DNA of 14,789 nt. Source: Bacteroidales bacterium (GTDB lineage Bacteria > Bacteroidota > Bacteroidia > Bacteroidales > UBA932). The stretch spans positions 1-14,789 of the forward strand of contig JAFYIK010000250.1 of assembly GCA_017538685.1 (NCBI GenBank), written 5' to 3'. This document shows positions 5,770 to 11,497 of the stretch, piece by piece (position 1 is the first letter of the stretch; each line of letters begins with the position of its first letter). The position numbers and the translations under genes are program-made. The notes beneath the pieces were generated by a model. It did not search any database. It was not told the origin of the DNA and saw nothing but the letters and a program-made list of their open reading frames with translations.

Positions 5770-8688
5770 ATGAAAAGATACATTAAATTCTTGACAATTG
5801 CACTCGCTGCAGGGGCGCTCATTTCCTCCTGTGATTTAAGCGAGAAAGCATCCGATGTTGCCGGAGGAAAAGCCATCCGCTTCACTGCGACCATCGGCCA
5901 GTATCAGGTCAAGGCGACCGACACCTCCTTCGAGGAAGGTGATGCCATAGGCCTGTTCTCCACCCAGCCCGTGGAGGCGGACAATGCCCGCCTTACCATC
6001 GTGGGCGGCGAATTGAACCCCGACACCCCTATCCTTTGGGGCGAGTACCAGCAGACGGACAAAGCCGTCAATTTCTACGCCTATTATCCTTACCAGGAGC
6101 AGGCTACCCCCAGGTTTACCTTCACCGTGGCTGAGGATCAGTCAGTCGAAGCCAACTACAAAGCTGCCGACCTGATGCTCGCCAGCACCACGGCGGCTCC
6201 GATCGACGATGCCGTTGTCCTCAACTTCGCGCACCATATGTCCCGCGTCATCTTCGTGGTGGACAACCGCACGGACGCCAAGGTCGTTGAGGTCTCGGTG
6301 GACGGTGTCGCTCTCGCAGCGGACGTGAATATCGAGGTTCCTGAGGCAATGGTGGTGAAAGACGGCGAACCCGCTTCCGTCAAGGCGGCCCCCGTGGTCC
6401 GCGGCGAGACCGAGGGCTGGTCTGTCATCATTCCTGCGCAGGCCTGTGCTCCTGTCGTCACCGTGAAGATGGACGACGGCAAGGAATATCAGGTTGCTCC
6501 CGAAGAAGACGTGTGGATCGAGGCAGGACGCAGCTATATGGTCGGCCTGATCATCGACGCCACTATGACTCCTCCGGCATTCAACGCCACCGTCTCCGAC
6601 TGGATCGACGACTGGGGCTGGATGGGCAAGGAAGACGATCCCGGCAAGCTGTCTGTGACCTGGCACGTGTCCCTTGGAGGCGAATGGTTTGATATGGAAG
6701 AGCAGGAGGACGGCCTCTGGCACGCAATCGTTCCGACAATGGACGAGTATGTCAGGGTTCAGATCGTCAAGAACAATCATTATGGCAACAGCGTCATTCC
6801 GAGTTACGAACTGTTCGGAGCGAATACACCTGAGTGGTACGCCCACGAGGTGAAGGAAGGTAAGCCCGTCGAGTTTGCGCTTGCACCTGATTCATATATC
6901 ACTCTTGCCATTGATGCTCCCGCTATCGAATTCCTGCTTGATCCTGTGACACGTCATCTGACTGTCTCGACGCTTTCCTATGAGTGGGAGACTCTCGGTA
7001 CCGGATCTATTCTTGAGACTGTCCTCGCCACTTACTTTGACATTCCCAGACAGGAAGTTGAGGTCACGGTGGAGGCTGACTCCCGTATCCCTGGTCTTTA
7101 TCGCATAAAGAATCCTTATCTGAATTGGGTATGCCCTGAAGGCTTCCGCTATGTGGGTGGTGACGACCTTTTGATCTATGTGCAGGAGGACGGACGCGTA
7201 CGCTTCGATTTCAACGATACGGGTATCATCTTCGAGAAGGCCGGCCAGATCTATGTTTCTTTAAACACCGGCTACTTATATGAGGATAGAAACGCCGTCC
7301 TTGTCTGGGGCGCTGAAGTTATGGCCGGAGGAGACGAAGATTGGGTGGAGTTCAGAACGCCTATGTATGTCGTCCTGCCCGGTGGTTTCCGTCCCGAGGA
7401 ATTGAGCGTAGAGCTTAATTATCTCGGAGTCCCCGAGGTGGCCGATGGAGAAGTTCCCGAAGAGACCTGCGTGGAGATCGAACTCTACGCCGGTATGGAT
7501 GTCACCAGTGTCCGCGGCGGCCTGTTCGCCGGCACGCTTTCCACCAAGGAGCTTCTTGCTCTCGTGGATGAGGTGAAGACGAACGGCGAGGAAATCGAGT
7601 TTGTGCCTCAGGGCTGGAGTCTCCTGACCATTCCGATCGAGCAGACCGGTTCTTATACTTTCTTCGTAGTCTCCCAGGGAGACGGCGAGGGATACGACGC
7701 AGACTACGTGCACTTCTCGGTGCTGATGCCCGGTGAGGAAGCTCCGGACGCGGCAATCGAAGTGACGGCCGCCCCCGGCATCTTCGGCGAGGCGGAGGTG
7801 CTTGCAAACGTAGTCTTCCCGAACTCTGATTACATCCAGGCCCTTATTATGGACGACAAAGCCTGGGCAGATGCCAATCTGACCTCGGACGACATCTACG
7901 ACTATGTGATGTCCAACGGTCAGGAACTCTACTCATACTATATGAGCAGCACCGGCCAGGAAGTTTACTTCGGCGATCTCGAACCGGAAACGACTTATCA
8001 CATCCTCGTTGCCGGCGTCAGCGCCTTCGACAAGTCCGCCTGGGCTATGACCGAAGTGACGACGACCGCCGAGCCTGAATTCGCGGAATTCGGCACAGGT
8101 CACTACCACGACAACTGGTACAACGCTTTCGGTCCTAAGGGCTGGCACACTGAGGTCTCTATCCTTAAGGCCGAGACCGATCCTGTCCGCTACCGCGCCC
8201 TGAATCCTTACAAGGGCTACTGGGAGAATCCCACCGAGGGCTACGACTCCTATTATGGCAAGTCCGCTCCTTGGATCGACTTTGCAGTGGTCGGCGAGGA
8301 AGTTCACTACCTCCCTTATCTGATCGGCTACCTTGAGAAGGGCTACGGTCCCGTTCTGTACACCTGCCGCAATAAGTATTCAGGATACTTCTATCCTAAC
8401 AATGCGCTTATTGAGGAAGGCGTTCTCAACATCGCTCCGACTGCTTACATCCTCGGTACTCAGTACTGGTATGGTAATGTGGATGCCTGGAGAGAGATTT
8501 ACCTGGAGATGCCTGGCTATACCATCACTCCGGAAGAAGAAGAGGAGGAACCGGTTGTGGAACCTGGAAGGGCTATGCGTAAACTGGATGGCAACACTCA
8601 GGTTCTGGCCCCCCAGAAGGACGCCCGTTCCTTTACCCGTCACATACTCCACACTGGAGAAATCAAAGTGACCGTCCGTGAAAAATAA
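5770..8688 (+). CDS. Fimbrillin-like (Mfa-like) lipoprotein 2 with two NPY modules
   Basis: A 972-residue lipoprotein, the largest of the four paralogs; lipobox ISSC (C21). The Mfa-like domain covers about 35-280: T-I-G-x-Y-x-V-K-A-T-D-T-S-F-E (41-55), G-D-A-I-G-L-F (57-63), F-Y-A-Y-Y-P-Y (102-108), E-D-Q-S (122-125), N-F-A-H-H (152-156), I-I-P-A-Q (220-224) and D-W-I (277-279). A SusE/F-like segment follows (about 295-400). NPY module 1 spans about 405-540 (W406-x-x-L-G-T-G, N-P-Y at 448-450). Residues 660-767 look like an Fn3-type domain ending in V-T-T-T-A. NPY module 2 spans about 769-905 (F-G-T-G at 774-777, N-P-Y at 812-814). A six-Glu run (922-927) then leads to a basic tail containing F-T-R. 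It lies 5 bases after the preceding stop, so reinitiation is likely. A surface adhesin or glycan binder is inferred, not shown. Confidence 0.85.
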   Translation: MKRYIKFLTIALAAGALISSCDLSEKASDVAGGKAIRFTATIGQYQVKATDTSFEEGDAIGLFSTQPVEADNARLTIVGGELNPDTPILWGEYQQTDKAVNFYAYYPYQEQATPRFTFTVAEDQSVEANYKAADLMLASTTAAPIDDAVVLNFAHHMSRVIFVVDNRTDAKVVEVSVDGVALAADVNIEVPEAMVVKDGEPASVKAAPVVRGETEGWSVIIPAQACAPVVTVKMDDGKEYQVAPEEDVWIEAGRSYMVGLIIDATMTPPAFNATVSDWIDDWGWMGKEDDPGKLSVTWHVSLGGEWFDMEEQEDGLWHAIVPTMDEYVRVQIVKNNHYGNSVIPSYELFGANTPEWYAHEVKEGKPVEFALAPDSYITLAIDAPAIEFLLDPVTRHLTVSTLSYEWETLGTGSILETVLATYFDIPRQEVEVTVEADSRIPGLYRIKNPYLNWVCPEGFRYVGGDDLLIYVQEDGRVRFDFNDTGIIFEKAGQIYVSLNTGYLYEDRNAVLVWGAEVMAGGDEDWVEFRTPMYVVLPGGFRPEELSVELNYLGVPEVADGEVPEETCVEIELYAGMDVTSVRGGLFAGTLSTKELLALVDEVKTNGEEIEFVPQGWSLLTIPIEQTGSYTFFVVSQGDGEGYDADYVHFSVLMPGEEAPDAAIEVTAAPGIFGEAEVLANVVFPNSDYIQALIMDDKAWADANLTSDDIYDYVMSNGQELYSYYMSSTGQEVYFGDLEPETTYHILVAGVSAFDKSAWAMTEVTTTAEPEFAEFGTGHYHDNWYNAFGPKGWHTEVSILKAETDPVRYRALNPYKGYWENPTEGYDSYYGKSAPWIDFAVVGEEVHYLPYLIGYLEKGYGPVLYTCRNKYSGYFYPNNALIEEGVLNIAPTAYILGTQYWYGNVDAWREIYLEMPGYTITPEEEEEEPVVEPGRAMRKLDGNTQVLAPQKDARSFTRHILHTGEIKVTVREK
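6982..7389 (+). repeat. NPY-type module, copy 1 in lipoprotein 2
   Basis: Residues about 405-540, beginning E-W-E-T-L-G-T-G and containing Q-E-V-E-V (428-432) and P-G-L-Y-R-x-x-N-P-Y (441-450). It closely follows the layout of the module in lipoprotein 1, including the position just after the SusE/F-like segment, and both are followed by a V-x-L-P-G-G strand. Confidence 0.6.
8074..8484 (+). repeat. NPY-type module, copy 2 in lipoprotein 2
   Basis: Residues about 769-905. It starts F-A-E-F-G-T-G and has V-R-Y-R-A-L-N-P-Y at 806-814. It is preceded by an Fn3-like domain rather than a SusE/F-like one and is the C-terminal folded unit before the Glu-rich linker. It is more diverged from copy 1 than copy 1 is from the module in lipoprotein 1, judged by eye. 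Confidence 0.55.
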
Positions 8689-8707
8689 CTCCTAGAACGA
8701 ACGAAAA

Positions 8708-11491
8708 ATGAAAAAGATATTTAGATTAATTGCCCTTGCCACCGCTTTCGGCGCTGCGCTCTCCGGCTGTACTCTGACGGAAGAGACCGGCCAGACCGGA
8801 AAGAATGAGATCAAGTTCTCAGCCACGGTGGGTTCCTTCCAGGTAAAGGCCACAGATACAGCCTTCGATGCGTTGGATGCAATCGGTCTGTTCGCAGATG
8901 AGCCCGTCTATGCTTACAACGTCAAACTGACCTACGAGAACGGAAAACTCACACCTGAGGAGCCGGTCTACTGGGGCAGCTACCAGCTGCTCGAGCAGCC
9001 TACCTACTTCTATGCTTACTATCCTTATGACGCAGACCGCGATGGTATGGAAGGCCGTCATTCAGTGGCGAAGGACCAGTCTACGCCCGAGGCCCTCTCG
9101 GCTTCAGACTTTATGGTCGCTAAAGCCCTGAGCGCTCCTGCCGACGGTGCAGTCCAGCTGAACTTCGCCCACGCATATTCGAAGATAGTCTTCACAGTGG
9201 AGAACCTCGTCGACGATGTGGCGGTGGAAAGCGTTCATCTCGGGAATGTCGCCCTGTCCGCCAGGGGCGTGGCCGGCGAAATCGCCTCTTGCTGGTCTGA
9301 CTTTGATGTATTCGGCGACGTGAAGACCGCTCCGGTCACCACGGCTGCCGACGAGCCCGCGTGGGCTTGTATCATCCCTCCTCAGAGCGCGTTCCCTATC
9401 GTTCTGGTCGTGATGAAGGATGGCCGTCAGTATGCATTCAACTCAGAGAAAGAGGTCTATTTCAACCCGTCTCTGCGTTACAATGCAAAGATCGTCATCG
9501 ACGAAACGACCGTCTCGGCTGATTTCGCTTACGATATCACCGACTGGATCGACAGCGGCGACATCACCTTCGGCCAGTTCAGGGATTATGGCGTGTGGTA
9601 TTGTATGACGGATGAGAACTATTGGGGCCGTATGTATGATGAAGGAAAGACCGTGCGTTACACCAACATAGAGTATCACGCTGGCGAGGTTATCCGCTTC
9701 TACAGCGATCAGGAGAACCTCTATTATGGTGTCGCACTCTCCGACGGTGCCGTGCTTGCAGCGGAAACTGCATATCCTATGGCTCCCGGCGAGTATGAGA
9801 ACGTAGGCTTCACCCTGCCTCAGGAAGGTTACTGGAATCTTGTGATCAACGCTGCGGCAAAGACCGTTACGGCTTACTACACCGGCGGCTTCCCCGAGAC
9901 CGAGAACTGGGCTCTTGTCGGTACCATCTATGGTGGCGACTGGAATACAGACTACGAGCTGACTCCTTATGCGGACGAAATCAATGTCTTCTATACTAAT
10001 CTGACCTATCACGTCGGCGAGGAGTTCAAGCTCCGCAAGGATGGCGCTTGGGCAGAAAACTTCGGCATCAACAATGGCGGAAAGCCTCTGCAGAGCGATA
10101 ATGAGTATGCGCTTACCGCAGGCGGTGACAACATCACTCTCCCCGAGGATGGTATCTGGTACATTGCTGTCAGCATCAATGATGGATGGCTCTACTGCTA
10201 CCGTATGAGCGATATTCCTGACGATGAATATGAACTTACATCTGTGCAGGATGCGGTCGATGTTCCGAATAACACCGAAGTCCAGGTGACCAATGTGGTC
10301 TATGCCACCACCACCAGGGGCTTTATGCTGTTCGACGGCAAGTATTCAATCTTCGTGTACGCCGCGGGTGATCCCGGCGTCGGCCCTGGAGATGTCGTGC
10401 GCGTCAGCGGAACAAAGACAACCTATAATGGCGTTCCTGAGATTACTAATCCGGTCTGGGAAGTTCTCGGTCACGAGTATCTGATGGATCTTAGCTACTA
10501 TTATGAGGATATCACATCCTACTTTGACAGCTACACAGCCGGCATCTCGACCCTGATTTCGTTCGTGGGTGTCCTTGGCGACAATGCTTACATTATGACA
10601 GTGGAGGGTGCCGAGACACAAGGTAACATCTATTATGCTACTTCGGATCTTGGTCTATCCGGTTTCATTGGTCATAAGATTCGCGTAAACGGCTTCTACA
10701 ACGGCCGTAACAAGAACAATCAGCTGAGTATCGTCGTGACCGAAGTCTCCGAGGATTGGGGAATTCCCGAGCCGGAGCCGGAACCGGAACCGATCGACCT
10801 CTCTATCAGCATCGCTGATGGTACACTGGCAGCCAGCTGGGCAGCCGTGGAAGGCGCCTACCTATATGGCTGGTCAGTCCAGAATGCTTATGGCGACATT
10901 CTGCTCGACGGAAGAACTGCAGACACTTCGCTTGAAGTCAGTGTTGCGGAACTCGCCGCCGGTAATTATATGTTCCAGATTTTCGCGGTAACCGCCGATG
11001 GTAATCTGCTCGCCCTGACCAACGTCGACTTCGCTATCGCGGGAGAGGATCCTGAGCCGATGGCAAATCCTTTCGAAAGCAATGTGACTTGGTCATTGAT
11101 CAGCGCCGCATATGATGACAATACGCTCAATGTTACCATAGATAGAAATACTTTCGAAAATGTGCCTAACGTGAAACTGGGAACATCTTCGAGGGTAGGA
11201 TCTTTCTCCATTACCGTTCCTGCAGGCACCACCGCCCTTTCTTTCTGGGCGGCGGCTTGGAAGGGATCGGACGCAACTCTCGTTGTTACATACGGCGAAA
11301 ACACTGTTGAGTTTACCGTTCCTGCGAATGACGGTGCGTCTGGCAGCAAACCTTACAATATGACGGTTGACGGGTCCAATGCTTTCTATTTGAATCTGGG
11401 CGTTATCGAGGAAGATACGGTTATCACTTTCGAGACCACAACCTCCGCTTATCGCGCATTCGTTTTCGGTATTCAAGCTCTTGATAAATAA
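8708..11491 (+). CDS. Fimbrillin-like (Mfa-like) lipoprotein 3 with SusE/F-like and OB-like domains
   Basis: A 927-residue lipoprotein, lipobox LSGC (C21). The Mfa-like domain runs about 34-282: V-G-S-F-Q-V-K-A-T-D-T-A-F (41-53), D-A-I-G-L-F (57-62), F-Y-A-Y-Y-P-Y (101-107), K-D-Q-S (122-125), N-F-A-H (152-155), C-I-I-P-P-Q (221-226) and D-W-I (279-281). Two SusE/F-like starch-binding-type domains follow: about 293-391, and 400-498, the latter with G-x-x-x-G-G-D-W (405-412), E-E-F-K-L-R (438-443) and G-G-D-N-I (472-476). Residues 507-682 look like a pair of OB-like beta-barrels with V-G-P-G-D-V-V-R-V-S-G (558-568). A Pro-Glu linker (687-695) leads to an Fn3-like domain (about 696-778) and a final beta-sandwich (786-927) of a type often found at the end of Bacteroidota surface proteins. 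The ligand is unknown. It lies 19 bases after the preceding gene, without a Shine-Dalgarno site. Confidence 0.85.
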   Translation: MKKIFRLIALATAFGAALSGCTLTEETGQTGKNEIKFSATVGSFQVKATDTAFDALDAIGLFADEPVYAYNVKLTYENGKLTPEEPVYWGSYQLLEQPTYFYAYYPYDADRDGMEGRHSVAKDQSTPEALSASDFMVAKALSAPADGAVQLNFAHAYSKIVFTVENLVDDVAVESVHLGNVALSARGVAGEIASCWSDFDVFGDVKTAPVTTAADEPAWACIIPPQSAFPIVLVVMKDGRQYAFNSEKEVYFNPSLRYNAKIVIDETTVSADFAYDITDWIDSGDITFGQFRDYGVWYCMTDENYWGRMYDEGKTVRYTNIEYHAGEVIRFYSDQENLYYGVALSDGAVLAAETAYPMAPGEYENVGFTLPQEGYWNLVINAAAKTVTAYYTGGFPETENWALVGTIYGGDWNTDYELTPYADEINVFYTNLTYHVGEEFKLRKDGAWAENFGINNGGKPLQSDNEYALTAGGDNITLPEDGIWYIAVSINDGWLYCYRMSDIPDDEYELTSVQDAVDVPNNTEVQVTNVVYATTTRGFMLFDGKYSIFVYAAGDPGVGPGDVVRVSGTKTTYNGVPEITNPVWEVLGHEYLMDLSYYYEDITSYFDSYTAGISTLISFVGVLGDNAYIMTVEGAETQGNIYYATSDLGLSGFIGHKIRVNGFYNGRNKNNQLSIVVTEVSEDWGIPEPEPEPEPIDLSISIADGTLAASWAAVEGAYLYGWSVQNAYGDILLDGRTADTSLEVSVAELAAGNYMFQIFAVTADGNLLALTNVDFAIAGEDPEPMANPFESNVTWSLISAAYDDNTLNVTIDRNTFENVPNVKLGTSSRVGSFSITVPAGTTALSFWAAAWKGSDATLVVTYGENTVEFTVPANDGASGSKPYNMTVDGSNAFYLNLGVIEEDTVITFETTTSAYRAFVFGIQALDK
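10766..10792 (+). repeat. Pro-Glu linker, short hexanucleotide repeat
   Basis: Four near-perfect tandem units of GAGCCG/GAACCG encode an alternating Pro-Glu stretch (residues 687-695). It separates the OB-like pair from the C-terminal Fn3-like region and should act as a stiff, extended linker. The hexamer unit could change copy number by slippage without breaking the frame. Confidence 0.75.
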
Positions 11492-11497
11492 TAGCTT

